Notes under the pieces: model-generated
What the model saw: only the letters and a program-made list of their open reading frames with translations
The model's database searches: none
What the model was told of the DNA's origin: nothing
Source: an uncultured Paenibacillaceae bacterium
Lineage (GTDB): Bacteria; Bacillota; Bacilli; Paenibacillales; K13
Length of the DNA: 64,000 bases
Assembly: GCA_913056365.1 (NCBI GenBank)
Contig: CAJXLT010000001.1
Coordinates: 124,001-188,000 of the forward strand
Direction: 5' to 3'
Made by a program: the position numbers and the translations under genes
Shown here: in pieces, positions 34,070 through 43,401 of the stretch
Numbering within the stretch: position 1 is the first letter of the stretch
Layout: the number at the start of each line of letters is the position of its first letter

Positions 34070-36103
34070 GTGATTAACGAGAAGTTACCTAAGATTTGGT
34101 ACGGGGGCGATTATAACCCCGAACAATGGGACGCGGATGTGTGGGAGGAAGATATCCGCCTATTCAAGCAGTCTGGCATCGATGTGGCGACATTGAACGT
34201 ATTCTCTTGGGCGCTGAACCATCCTGACGAGGAGACGTATGAGCTGGAATGGCTGGATGAGACGATAGACCGTCTGTATGAGAATGGCATCTATACTTGC
34301 TTGGCAACAAGTACAGGGGCGCATCCGGCATGGATGGCTAAGCGCTATCCGGACATACTCCGAGTAGATGTGCAGGGCCGTAAGCGCCGCTTCGGCGGAC
34401 GTCACAATTCCTGCCCGAATAGCCCGACCTATCGCAAGTATGCGCCGCGCATGGCTGCGAAGCTTGCCGAACGGTACAAGGATCATCCGGGCGTACTGAT
34501 CTGGCACGTGTCCAACGAATACGGCGGGTATTGCTATTGCGACAACTGCGCGGCAGGGTTCCGCACGTGGCTGAAGGACCGATACGGAAGCTTACAGACG
34601 CTGAACAAGGCATGGAACACCCGCTTCTGGGGGCATCTGTTCTATGATTGGGACGAGATTGTACTGCCGAATGAGCTGAGCGAGGAATGGGGCGGAGGAC
34701 GCACGAATTTCCAAGGAATCTCGCTCGATTACAGACGTTTCATGTCAGATAGTCTGCTGGAATGCTACAAGCTGGAATATGACGAAATCAAGAAGCATAC
34801 GCCGCATATTCCGGTGACGACGAATATGATGGGCACGTATCCGGAGCTCGATTATTTCAAGTGGGCGAAGCATCTGGACGTTATATCGTGGGACAACTAC
34901 CCGGCATTGGATACACCTTACAGTTATACAGCGATGGTGCATGACCTGATGCGCGGTCTGAAGCAAGGGCAGCCGTTCATGCTTATGGAGCAGACGCCGA
35001 GTCAACAAAACTGGCAGCCTTATAATTCACTGAAGCGGCCTGGCGTAATGCGCTTGTGGAGCTATCAGGCGGTTGCGCGCGGCGCGGACACGGTCATGTT
35101 CTTCCAGCTTCGCCGCTCAATCGGTGCCTGCGAGAAGTTCCACGGAGCCGTGATCGAGCATGTCGGTCATGAGCATACACGGGTGTTCCGGGAATGCGCT
35201 GAGCTGGGTAAGGAGCTGCAGCAGCTCTCTGATCGTATCTTGGATGCACGGGTGCAGGCGAAGGTGGCGATCGTGTTCGATTGGGAAAATCGCTGGGGTA
35301 TCGAGCTGTCGAGTGGTCCTACTGTTGCGCTGGATTATGTCAAAGAGGTGCACAAATACTACGACGCCTTATTCAGCCAAAACATTCAAGTCGATATGGT
35401 TGGTGTCGAGCAGAAGTTGACCGATTATGATATCGTCATCGCGCCAGTGCTGTACATGGTGAAGCCGGGATACGCGAAGCAGCTGGAAGCGTTCGTTGCC
35501 AATGGTGGTACGTTCCTGACCACGTTCTTCAGCGGCATTGTTAATGAAGCGGATCTAGTCACGCTTGGCGGCTACCCAGGCGAGCTGAGGAAGCTGCTTG
35601 GTATATGGGCGGAGGAGATTGACGCTCTGCTGCCGGAGCAGCGCAATGAGCTCGTGATGAAGCAACCGTTCGAAGGCGATCAACAAACATATGAATGCGG
35701 CATGCTATGCGACCTGATTCATCTGGAAGGTGCCGAAGCGATAGCCGAATACGGTATGGACTTCTACCAAGGTATGCCCGCTGTAACGAAGCATGCGTAT
35801 GGGAAAGGGCAAGCTTGGTACGTCGCGACGAGTCCAGAGCCTGCTTTTCTGAAGGATATGCTTAAGCGTCTATGCAAGGACAAGGGCATTCAGGCAGCGG
35901 TGAAGCCAGCCGAAGGACTGGAAGTGTCCAGTCGGACGAAGCAGGGGGAGTCGATCCACTTCTTGCTGAATCACCGAGCTGAGCCGGTCGTTGCCGAGCT
36001 GGATGGACAGACCTATACGGATTTGCTGAGCGAGCAGATGGTGTCCGGTTCTGTCGAAGTTCCTGGACGGGGTGTCGTAATGCTCGCATCGGCGAACGCA
36101 TAG
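34070..36103 (+). CDS. GH42 beta-galactosidase
   Basis: The 677-residue protein begins IWYGGDYNPEQW, the GH42 TIM-barrel start. The acid/base Glu lies in WHVSNEYGGYC and the nucleophile Glu in FMLMEQTPSQQNW. Zinc-ligand cysteines are present (NSCPNS and CYCDNC). Trimerisation and C-terminal beta domains follow from about 400. There is no signal peptide, so it acts on imported galactosides, plausibly galactan side chains of rhamnogalacturonan I. I use GTG 34070 because AAAAAGGA lies nine bases upstream; ATG 34046 precedes the site. Confidence 0.93.
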   Translation: MINEKLPKIWYGGDYNPEQWDADVWEEDIRLFKQSGIDVATLNVFSWALNHPDEETYELEWLDETIDRLYENGIYTCLATSTGAHPAWMAKRYPDILRVDVQGRKRRFGGRHNSCPNSPTYRKYAPRMAAKLAERYKDHPGVLIWHVSNEYGGYCYCDNCAAGFRTWLKDRYGSLQTLNKAWNTRFWGHLFYDWDEIVLPNELSEEWGGGRTNFQGISLDYRRFMSDSLLECYKLEYDEIKKHTPHIPVTTNMMGTYPELDYFKWAKHLDVISWDNYPALDTPYSYTAMVHDLMRGLKQGQPFMLMEQTPSQQNWQPYNSLKRPGVMRLWSYQAVARGADTVMFFQLRRSIGACEKFHGAVIEHVGHEHTRVFRECAELGKELQQLSDRILDARVQAKVAIVFDWENRWGIELSSGPTVALDYVKEVHKYYDALFSQNIQVDMVGVEQKLTDYDIVIAPVLYMVKPGYAKQLEAFVANGGTFLTTFFSGIVNEADLVTLGGYPGELRKLLGIWAEEIDALLPEQRNELVMKQPFEGDQQTYECGMLCDLIHLEGAEAIAEYGMDFYQGMPAVTKHAYGKGQAWYVATSPEPAFLKDMLKRLCKDKGIQAAVKPAEGLEVSSRTKQGESIHFLLNHRAEPVVAELDGQTYTDLLSEQMVSGSVEVPGRGVVMLASANA

Positions 36104-36424
36104 GCACAGTGCAGATAAGCTGGTTAATGACAGTCGTTGCATATATGGCTGATGCGTGCGAAGTGACAGTGGCCAATTGATATCTGCAGGCTGCCGCTGG
36201 TCTGCTTGGATACTGTGGTAGCTAGTACAATGCTACATGCATTTTATACATCTAATTTGTTGTCTTGTTTGCGAATTGACCGCTGTAACTGTAATTTGTG
36301 CAGTTAGTTTGAACCATTTAAGTGATTTTCATAGAAATTGACGCTATTAGATGTACGTAGTGCAGGTAGATATAGAATATCGAGCTGAATCGTCCAATTT
36401 ACCTGCACAAAATACATGTAACAC

Positions 36425-36520
36425 AATGCGTCGCTCTCATGAAAATGATGTGTTGCACTCGCGAACTTGATGTGTCGCACTCGCGAACAATACGTAGCTG
36501 ATGCGTCGCACTTGCGCACA
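36425..36520. repeat. Short tandem repeats (about 20-base core, four copies) upstream of uxuA
   Basis: GATGTGTCGCACTCGCGAAC-like cores occur at 36425 (degenerate), 36447, 36469 and 36500, spaced 22, 22 and 31 bases. The rest of the 36104-36736 gap has no gene. Confidence 0.7.
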
Positions 36521-36655
36521 ATGTGGCGTTGAGATATCATGCTGCGTGATGACGAGTGGTGAGCTCTCGATGGCGCTGCAGGAAGTTTGCGCTGGCGGGG
36601 AGTAGGTATTCCTTCAAATCTGTGTTGGATTTTTTATGCGTTCGAGTTCGAGCCA

Positions 36656-36684
36656 TTGAATAATGGAAGCGCACGCACTACAAT
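36656..36684 (+). promoter_or_regulatory. Promoter of uxuA
   Basis: TTGAAT (36656-36661) and TACAAT (36679-36684) are separated by exactly 17 bases, about 45 bases before the ribosome-binding site of uxuA. Confidence 0.55.
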
Positions 36685-36736
36685 ACTAGTGATAAAAGGT
36701 TGCTACAAATTACCTGAATCAATGGAGGGCTATCAA

Positions 36737-37705
36737 TTGAAACTAGCTGAAATGTTAGGGACGCATGAGAACCGGCTGTGGGCATTGAGCAAGCAAATGG
36801 GCGTGGATTACGCGGTTGCGGGGCTGCCCCCGGAGCAGAACGGCTTCAAGCCCTGGGATTATATGAACCTGCTGCATATGAAGCAGCGCTACGAAAATTT
36901 CGGCATTCAGGTAGAGGTCATTGAGTCCAGACCGCCTGCGAATAAAATTAAGCTGAACCAGCCTGGACGCGATGAAGAGATCAAGGTCATCCAAGAGTTG
37001 ATCCGCAACATGGGCAAGGTCGGCATCCCGGTATGGTGCTATGACTTCATGGCAGAGTTCAACTGGTTCCGCACCTCAACGACGATCCGCACACGCGGCG
37101 GAGCGCTCGTATCCGGCTACGACCATTCCTTGATGAAGGACGCGCCGTATACAGAGAATGCACCGATTAGTGAGGACGAGCTATGGACGAATCTTGAATA
37201 TTACTTGAAGGCTATCGTACCGGTTGCTGAGGAAGCTGGTGTGAAGCTGGCACTTCATCCGGACGATCCGCCAATCTCCCCGATTCGCGGCGTATCACGC
37301 ATTATTACGAGCGCAGATGCATTGCAGCAAGCAATCGATCTTGTACCGAGCGAATATAGCGGTATTTGCCTCTGTCAAGGCACGCTGGCAACTGCAGGCG
37401 ATGACATTCCGGCAACGATCAGCCGCTTCGCCGATCAGAAGAAGCTATTCTTCGTTCACTTCCGTGATGTTCGAGGCACGAAGGAGAAGTTCGAGGAGAC
37501 GTTCCACGATGACGGCAAAACAGATATGTTCGAAGCGATGAAAACCTATGCGGAATCGGGCTTCGACGGTCCAGCCAGACCGGACCACGTACCGACGATG
37601 GCAGAAGAGAATAACGACAACCCAGGCTATGAAGTCATGGGCCGCTTATACGGTGTCGGCTATATCAAAGGGTTGATGGAAGCAACTTACGGTCAGCAGA
37701 AATAA
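36737..37705 (+). CDS. uxuA: Mannonate dehydratase
   Basis: The 322-residue TIM-barrel protein converts D-mannonate to 2-keto-3-deoxy-D-gluconate. Family segments are VWCYDFMAEFNWFRT, VKLALHPDDPP (metal ligand His), GICLCQGTLA, FFVHFRDVRG and the C-terminal RPDHVPTMAEENNDNPGYEVMGRLYGVGY. It is shorter than the E. coli enzyme (about 390) and close to the shorter Bacillus-type versions. TTG 36737 has GGAGGG seven bases upstream; the earlier frame has no signal. A terminator follows. It completes the uronate route begun by uxaC and uxaE, apart from the missing reductase. Confidence 0.92.
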   Translation: MKLAEMLGTHENRLWALSKQMGVDYAVAGLPPEQNGFKPWDYMNLLHMKQRYENFGIQVEVIESRPPANKIKLNQPGRDEEIKVIQELIRNMGKVGIPVWCYDFMAEFNWFRTSTTIRTRGGALVSGYDHSLMKDAPYTENAPISEDELWTNLEYYLKAIVPVAEEAGVKLALHPDDPPISPIRGVSRIITSADALQQAIDLVPSEYSGICLCQGTLATAGDDIPATISRFADQKKLFFVHFRDVRGTKEKFEETFHDDGKTDMFEAMKTYAESGFDGPARPDHVPTMAEENNDNPGYEVMGRLYGVGYIKGLMEATYGQQK

Positions 37706-37719
37706 TGAGTAGTATTCAT

Positions 37720-37764
37720 AAGCTGTTCTCTCAGTCGATGTGACTGCAGGGGGCGGCTTTTTTT
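37720..37764 (+). terminator. Terminator after uxuA
   Basis: AAGCTG pairs with CGGCTT around an inner CAGTC/GACTG stem, followed by a T run ending at 37764. Confidence 0.75.
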
Positions 37765-37906
37765 ATTGCTTGTAAGGACTATTCGACAAAAAAGTATAGG
37801 CCATTGCAACATATGACACATAATCGGGACTTGCCCATTTTCGAGACGATGTTACATTTAGCGTAGTCAACACTGCTGTAACAGCATCGAGAGGAGGGGG
37901 CGTTAT

Positions 37907-39616
37907 ATGACAATTTCAACAAGACTTATGCTCGGATTTGGTGTGTTGTGCTTGTTTTTGATCGGCATTGGCGGGTTTTCGTTGTATACGATGCAGCAGG
38001 TGAATCAGCAAACAGAGGCGATTATAAATCAGTGGTTGCCGGCTGTTTCTCAGGCGCATCACATCAAGAATGAAGCTTCGGACATTTTCCAGCTTCAGGG
38101 ACAGCTAATCGAAGAGCCAAGCACACAGCTGCAGGAGGAGATTGCAGAGAAGAATACGGCGCTTAAAGCTGCGGTAGAAGCGTATGCGACAGGTTCGGTA
38201 TCCGCTGAAGCCAGGAAGACGGCATCGAACTTCCTTATGGATTATGAAGCCGGTGAACAGGCATACCATGACATTGTGGAGCAGCTGAATAGCGGTAATC
38301 AGAGTGGGGCCGCATTGCTGTACGACGGTGTCGCCTCCCGCTATAGCGGCGGTTTGAATGAGCGGTTAGATCAGTTGATCGCTGTTAGCGAAGGGGAAGC
38401 TGCTGCAGCAGGCGAGCATAATCAACAGCGTTACCAAACGGGTCTGCGTATTATCGTAACAGCCCTAGTCGTCATTGTGCTTCTTGCCGTAGGCTTATCC
38501 TTCTGGACCGTTCGTTCCATTCTTGCTCCTATTAAGCGGATTAATACCGTATTGAAGGATCTGGCAGGTGCGAGAGGAGATTTAAGCCAGCGCATTCATA
38601 TGCAATCAGGAGATGAAATCGAGACGATGGCTACCAATGTGAACGAGGTGCTGGAAACAGTAGAGAATATGGTCAAGCACATTCGTGTCTCGACGGCTGA
38701 AGTTGCGGGTTCATCGGAACGGATAGAAGGGAATTGCAACCAATTGTCCGCAGCAACGAAGGAAATTTCCAATGCTATTCAGGATTTGAGCGAGAAATCA
38801 CAAGCGCAGGTCGAGCGTACACAGGATTCCCGTGAACTGGTCCATGCATATATGGAGAAGCTGCGCTCGATGGCGGAATTCGCACAGCGTACTTATGAGT
38901 TGGCTCAACAGGCTAAGGAAGGGACGGAGCAGGGCGGCAGGCAAATGTCAGCTATTCTGCAACAGATGCAGACCATTACAGAGCACCACGGCATGGCTAA
39001 TGAAAGTCTTGGCAAGGTAAGAGGGAAGTTAGCGCACATCGAGCAAGTGAATCAACTCATTCGCTCTGTTTCGGAACAGACGACGATTCTTTCCTTGAAC
39101 GCCGGTATTGAAGCTGCACGCGCTGGCACGCAGGGCAAGGGATTCGCAGTGATCGCCGATGAAGTGAGGAAGCTGTCTAGCAGTACGAGGGATTCCGCAG
39201 AGAGTATCATCACCTTGCTGGATGATATTCGCCGCGAAGTTCAAGAGTTGACACAGCGATTCGCCTATACGACGGACAACATTCATGACGGCAGTGAACA
39301 GATTGAGCTGCTCACAATGACCCTAGACCAGATTCAACAGATGAACGGAACGGTGATGGAGACAGGCGCCATGACAAGGGAAGAAGTGGAGCAGATGAAC
39401 AAGACAGCAAGTCGGATTCAGCACATGTTCGAACGAATTGACGCGTTGTCTGAAGAACAGTCTGCGACGAGTCAGCAAATTTCCGCTTCAGTGGAAGAAC
39501 AATTAAGCAATACGGATCTCATCTTGTCCTTCACACAAGATTTGTCGGTGCAATCGAATCAATTGAAAGGTTTAGTCGAACAATTTCAAGTGAAGCAAGA
39601 AATTGAAAGCGCTTAA
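37907..39616 (+). CDS. Methyl-accepting chemotaxis protein with four-helix-bundle sensor
   Basis: The 569-residue protein has a first membrane segment at about 8-28, a periplasm-side four-helix bundle of about 150 residues (MCP_signal type), a second membrane segment at about 182-203, HAMP (about 204-258) and a long coiled-coil signalling domain. The hairpin tip reads [38 protein letters not shown]. It binds CheW and CheA. The ligand is unknown; the position after the pectin locus is suggestive only. GAGGAGG lies upstream of ATG 37907 and a terminator follows. Confidence 0.93.
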   Translation: MTISTRLMLGFGVLCLFLIGIGGFSLYTMQQVNQQTEAIINQWLPAVSQAHHIKNEASDIFQLQGQLIEEPSTQLQEEIAEKNTALKAAVEAYATGSVSAEARKTASNFLMDYEAGEQAYHDIVEQLNSGNQSGAALLYDGVASRYSGGLNERLDQLIAVSEGEAAAAGEHNQQRYQTGLRIIVTALVVIVLLAVGLSFWTVRSILAPIKRINTVLKDLAGARGDLSQRIHMQSGDEIETMATNVNEVLETVENMVKHIRVSTAEVAGSSERIEGNCNQLSAATKEISNAIQDLSEKSQAQVERTQDSRELVHAYMEKLRSMAEFAQRTYELAQQAKEGTEQGGRQMSAILQQMQTITEHHGMANESLGKVRGKLAHIEQVNQLIRSVSEQTTILSLNAGIEAARAGTQGKGFAVIADEVRKLSSSTRDSAESIITLLDDIRREVQELTQRFAYTTDNIHDGSEQIELLTMTLDQIQQMNGTVMETGAMTREEVEQMNKTASRIQHMFERIDALSEEQSATSQQISASVEEQLSNTDLILSFTQDLSVQSNQLKGLVEQFQVKQEIESA

Positions 39617-39659
39617 TTAAGAGAACGAATACGAGAAATTTTGCCCTTTCTCTATAGGC

Positions 39660-39707
39660 AAGCTCCTCTCTATCGAATGGTCTGTTATTCGGTTTGAGGG
39701 GCTTTTT
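39660..39707 (+). terminator. Terminator after the chemoreceptor gene
   Basis: AAGCTCCTC (39660-39668) pairs with GAGGGGCTT (39696-39704) and T5 follows. Confidence 0.7.
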
Positions 39708-39875
39708 GTGCATGATTACGCTCTAAGTACGTCAATGAGTCAAAAAAAGTTGAGTCTGGCAGCAGCATTGTTCCATCCTTGTTTGCTGGTCGTACTTGCA
39801 CTAGTTGAGTAGCTGCTCTGGAGTTACGTATGTTGGTAACATGGATAGATTGTGACTTTTGCAAGCGAATGAATA

Positions 39876-39950
39876 ACGTAATAATTACTATTTACATTAG
39901 AAAGGATTTGCAGTACAATCATGATCGACTGTAAATCGTAATTATTACAT
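39876..39950 (+). promoter_or_regulatory. Promoter with two Zur-like boxes for the FecBCD-type operon
   Basis: Box 1 (39876-39890) is ACGTAATAATTACTA and box 2 (39936-39950) is TCGTAATTATTACAT. Both fit the 7-1-7 Zur pattern TCGTAATNATTACGA better than Fur or PerR patterns. Their centres are 60 bases apart and the flanks form 18-base near-perfect inverted arms (39878-39895 / 39931-39948). A promoter TTTACA (39891-39896), 17 bases, TACAAT (39914-39919) lies between them, with box 1 against the -35 and box 2 just after the start of transcription. Confidence 0.7.
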
Positions 39951-39981
39951 ATTGGTGGAGTGGGAAGGAGCATAACGATTG

Positions 39982-41106
39982 ATGAGAGAGGATCACTTGA
40001 CACTGAACATTCAAAAGAAACTGAGCAATCGCATATCGCTGGGTAATCCCGTGATTGTAAGCATTCGCAAAATACTGGGAAAACGAAAAATATTGCGAAA
40101 GAGCTTCAACAGTTGGGCACTATTATGTGCCGGCATGCTCTTGCTGGCAGCATGCGGCAACGACCAAGATGCCGGTCCGGTATCTCTTGAACAGGAGAAT
40201 GCATCAATAGCTACGGATCAACAGCAAGAAGCAGCCGAACTGTTGACGATAGTGGATGACACGGGCGAGGAGCTTGTATTCACCGAGCAAGTAGAACGTG
40301 TAGCTTGTGTCGTGTCATTCTGTATCGATATGCTGGCTGAGCTTGGCATGGAACCTATTGCTATAGCTGAAGGCGGTGTACGCACGATCGCTACTGAACC
40401 TGAATTTTACGGAGAGAAGGGACTAAGCTTCACGTCTATCAGCGGTAGTTTCTTCGAGCCGAATCTGGAGGATATCATCGCAGCGAAGCCTGAACTGGTT
40501 ATCGGTTTGAAGGGTGTCCATGATCCGCTTCGAGAAGGGTTGTCCGGCATTGTGCCTATCTTGCTCGTCAATCCTGTCCATTATGAGCAGTCGATTGCCT
40601 GGCTGCAAGCTGTCGGTCAAATTACAGGAAACAAGCAGGAAGCAATGTCTGCAACGGAGCAATTTCTCAACAAGCTGGAAGAAGCAAGAGAGATGTCACC
40701 TCAGAGTCAAAGAGCACTTGTGATGTACGGCAGCGATGTGAATTTCTCCATCATTACGGACAGCGGCTTGGGCGGAAGCATCATGAAAGAAATTGCAGAC
40801 TATCCTTGGCAGGTGAATGATCCTTCGGAGGATCCATATGGGGAAGGCAGTATTCCATACTCACTCGAAAAATTGCTTGAAGGCGATCCAGATGCTATCT
40901 TCGTGCAGAGCTACTCCTTCGGTCCGGCTGGAATTCCACTGTCTGAGCAGCTGGCCGAGCTTCCCTTGTGGAGTAAGCTGAAGGCCGTGCACTCAGACCG
41001 CGTGATCGAGGTGCGTTCCCCAGTATGGGGGGATGGACGGGGGACTCGTTCGCTCGGAATTATGCTGGATGAAGCGATGGCTGTTCTTTATCCCGAGCTT
41101 AATTAG
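39982..41106 (+). CDS. FecB-type metal-complex substrate-binding lipoprotein
   Basis: The 374-residue protein has a lipobox LLLAAC with Cys at about residue 57, preceded by an unusually long N-terminus of about 40 residues. A TTG at 40093 would give a normal signal peptide but has no good ribosome-binding site. The mature part has the class III (TroA/FepB-like) two-lobe pattern: VERVACVVSFCIDMLAELGM, LEDIIAAKPELVIGL, KLLEGDPDAIFVQSY, LPLWSKLKAV. This class binds siderophores, haem, cobalamin or metal chelates. The Zur-like control upstream suggests a zinc complex. No His-rich loop for free zinc is seen. Confidence 0.85.
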   Translation: MREDHLTLNIQKKLSNRISLGNPVIVSIRKILGKRKILRKSFNSWALLCAGMLLLAACGNDQDAGPVSLEQENASIATDQQQEAAELLTIVDDTGEELVFTEQVERVACVVSFCIDMLAELGMEPIAIAEGGVRTIATEPEFYGEKGLSFTSISGSFFEPNLEDIIAAKPELVIGLKGVHDPLREGLSGIVPILLVNPVHYEQSIAWLQAVGQITGNKQEAMSATEQFLNKLEEAREMSPQSQRALVMYGSDVNFSIITDSGLGGSIMKEIADYPWQVNDPSEDPYGEGSIPYSLEKLLEGDPDAIFVQSYSFGPAGIPLSEQLAELPLWSKLKAVHSDRVIEVRSPVWGDGRGTRSLGIMLDEAMAVLYPELN

Positions 41107-41115
41107 GGCTTGCCG

Positions 41116-42150
41116 ATGAAAGCAGCCAAGCAGTTATGGTTCAGCGGAACAGGCAACAGAATAGGATGGACAATCGGGCTGCTTGTACTGCTAGGTGCGT
41201 GTATAGCGTATGGACAGCTTGCTTACGGCTCGCCGACGTTGTCTGTACCGGAACTGGCGCGTATTATGTTCGGCAGAGGCGGGGAGGAGCTACAGCGCAT
41301 TATTGTCTTGGATATGCGCGTCCCACGTTTGGTGCTGGGACTGTTGGTAGGTGCGATGCTGGGGGCGGCGGGAACGATAATGCAAGGAGCGATGAACAAC
41401 GTCTTGGCGGGGCCGGAACTGCTAGGCGTATCCTCGGGATCATCGCTCGCCATAGCGATTATAGCTGTGCTTCATCTGCCGCTTCCATTGACAAGCTATC
41501 CGGTATTTGCTCTACTGGGCGGTCTGCTGGGAGGATGTCTCGTCGTGCTGGCAGCTAAGGGAAGTCATGGGGCGATCAGCATGCTCTTAATCGGCTTGGC
41601 AGTCTCTGCCGTGTTGAACGGCATGCTGATTATTCTAATCGCGCTCGGTACGAGCAATGATGTCAACTTGCTGTATTTGTATTTGCTTGGTTCGTTGGCA
41701 AATCGCCATTGGGACCATGTCCTGCATACGATACCTTGGTTCCTCGTCGCTATTCCCTTGTCACTTGCATGCATTCGTCTGTTGAATGTGCTTCGACTCG
41801 GAGATGAGAGTGCAGCTAGCCTTGGTGTTAGCATTCTCCGTGTGCGTATAGCGATGCTTGTGCTTTGCACCTTGCTTGTTGCTGTGACGGTAGCGCAATG
41901 CGGGCCGATTGGCTATATTTCGCTGCTTGCGCCTCACCTGACCCGATTCTGGCTAGGCACCGTTGATGCGAAGGCAGTGCTACCACTATCCATGCTGGTC
42001 GGCGCGGTCTTGCTAGTGGCAGCCGATACCGCTGCCCGGATCTTCTTGTACCCGATAGAGATTCCAGTAGGTATATGGACTACGCTTCTGGGCGGAGGCA
42101 GCTTCCTTGTATTAGTGCTGACTGGAACGAGGAGGCGTACATATGAATGA
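41116..42150 (+). CDS. FecCD-family ABC permease 1
   Basis: The 344-residue membrane protein has about ten membrane segments. BtuC/FecCD landmarks are RVPRLVLGLLVGAMLGAAGTIMQGAMNNVLAGPELLGVSSGSSLA, the coupling region GDESAASLGVSILRVR and QCGPIGYISLLAPHLTR. It starts ten bases after the binding-protein gene; ATG 41116 is used, with TTG 41110 as an alternative. It pairs with the next permease. The operon has no ATPase gene, so the energising subunit must come from elsewhere. Confidence 0.9.
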   Translation: MKAAKQLWFSGTGNRIGWTIGLLVLLGACIAYGQLAYGSPTLSVPELARIMFGRGGEELQRIIVLDMRVPRLVLGLLVGAMLGAAGTIMQGAMNNVLAGPELLGVSSGSSLAIAIIAVLHLPLPLTSYPVFALLGGLLGGCLVVLAAKGSHGAISMLLIGLAVSAVLNGMLIILIALGTSNDVNLLYLYLLGSLANRHWDHVLHTIPWFLVAIPLSLACIRLLNVLRLGDESAASLGVSILRVRIAMLVLCTLLVAVTVAQCGPIGYISLLAPHLTRFWLGTVDAKAVLPLSMLVGAVLLVAADTAARIFLYPIEIPVGIWTTLLGGGSFLVLVLTGTRRRTYE

Positions 42151-43201
42151 TCAGTATCGGCATCCGTCACAGCGAACGAAAGTGGTGGGAATATTCCTGA
42201 TTTTACTGACGGGTATAGCGGTCTTGTTGCTGCTGCATATCGGCTACGGAAAGCTGCGGCTGTCTCCGGGAGAGGTTCTGCTTGCACTGCTTAATCAAAG
42301 TGTGGATGCAGAGGTTCGTCATATTGTATGGCAGCTTCGCCTCCCGCGCGCAATCATCGCTATGACTGCCGGTATGATGCTTGGTGTCGCCGGTGCGATA
42401 TTGCAGACGATCCTGCGTAATCCGCTCATTGAACCAGGCTTAATCGGCGCTTCCGCCGGTGCGGTACTGCTAGCAGTAGTATGGACACTGTTCGCGGGGG
42501 GATGGATCGTATCGCTGGTGCCGTTGCCGCTGGTCGCACTGTTCGGCGGGATGACAGCAGTGATGCTGGTAGTTGCCTTGAATACACGTCATAACGCGAG
42601 CAAGGCTCGGCTAGTGCTGATCGGCGCCGTCGTAACAGCCATCATGCAGTCGATAATTTCTTTGCTGCTCTTGCAGCAACAGCAGGGATTGTCTTCGATA
42701 TTCCTCTGGCTATTCGGCTCGCTGAACGGCAAAGGCTGGAGCAGTTGGGCTACATTGTGGCCGTGGGCTGTGATAGGCTTGCTGGGGGCTATGGCGTATG
42801 CTCGCAAGGCTGACATCTTACAATTGGGCGATCTAAGCGCAACAGGTTTGGGACTTGCTGTCAATCGAACACGGTTCGTGCTGCTCTTGCTTGCCTCTGT
42901 GCTAACCGCCGCATCTGTATCGGTAGTGGGAGCGATAGGATTCATCGGTCTGATTGGTCCGCATATCGCTGCTCTGCTGCTTGGCAGGCGTCCACTACTG
43001 TCGTTTCCCGCGAGTGGACTCTTGGGAGGACTACTGTTGCTCGCATCGGATTGGATTGCTCAGAACTCACTGCTGCGCATCCCCTTCATTGGGATGGAGC
43101 ATTATCAAGCTAGCTTGCCGGTAGGTGCGGTCACGACCTTGCTTGGCGCCCCGTTCTTCTTGTATTTGCTACGGAAGTCTTTGGTGCACAAACGTAAGTA
43201 A
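42143..43201 (+). CDS. FecCD-family ABC permease 2
   Basis: The 352-residue membrane protein has the same landmarks: RLPRAIIAMTAGMMLGVAGAILQTILRNPLIEPGLIGASAGA, GDLSATGLGLAVNRTR and GAIGFIGLIGPHIAALLLG. Its ATG overlaps the stop of permease 1 by eight bases and GAGGAGG lies upstream. A strong bidirectional hairpin follows, so the operon is binding protein plus two permeases only. Confidence 0.9.
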   Translation: MNDQYRHPSQRTKVVGIFLILLTGIAVLLLLHIGYGKLRLSPGEVLLALLNQSVDAEVRHIVWQLRLPRAIIAMTAGMMLGVAGAILQTILRNPLIEPGLIGASAGAVLLAVVWTLFAGGWIVSLVPLPLVALFGGMTAVMLVVALNTRHNASKARLVLIGAVVTAIMQSIISLLLLQQQQGLSSIFLWLFGSLNGKGWSSWATLWPWAVIGLLGAMAYARKADILQLGDLSATGLGLAVNRTRFVLLLLASVLTAASVSVVGAIGFIGLIGPHIAALLLGRRPLLSFPASGLLGGLLLLASDWIAQNSLLRIPFIGMEHYQASLPVGAVTTLLGAPFFLYLLRKSLVHKRK

Positions 43202-43207
43202 CCATAA

Positions 43208-43245
43208 GCAAAACGGAATGGCCTACTATGGCTGTTCCGTTTTGC
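43208..43245. terminator. Terminator after the FecBCD-type operon
   Basis: GCAAAACGGAA (43208-43218) pairs perfectly with TTCCGTTTTGC (43235-43245), with an inner GGCC/GGC stem. Confidence 0.8.
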
Positions 43246-43401
43246 TGTGTCTTACCCCGAACGGAATTATTATCGCTTCTGTCCAATATGGATCACTCTC
43301 AAGCAATTCATAATAATCTCGCATACTCATTGCAGTGAAATCATGGTAATGTTTTTGTATGCGATTTCAGAATGTGGGTAAGTAGGTGCGGGAGGGTACG
43401 T

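Noticed and set aside
39604-39617. cre-like TGAAAGCGCTTAAT
   Set aside because: It lies in the last codons of the chemoreceptor gene, far from a promoter, and deviates at the 3' end.
39876-39950. Fur box for the FecBCD-type operon
   Set aside because: The sites read CGTAAT-N-ATTAC instead of the Fur pattern TGATAAT-N-ATTATCA, so Zur fits better.
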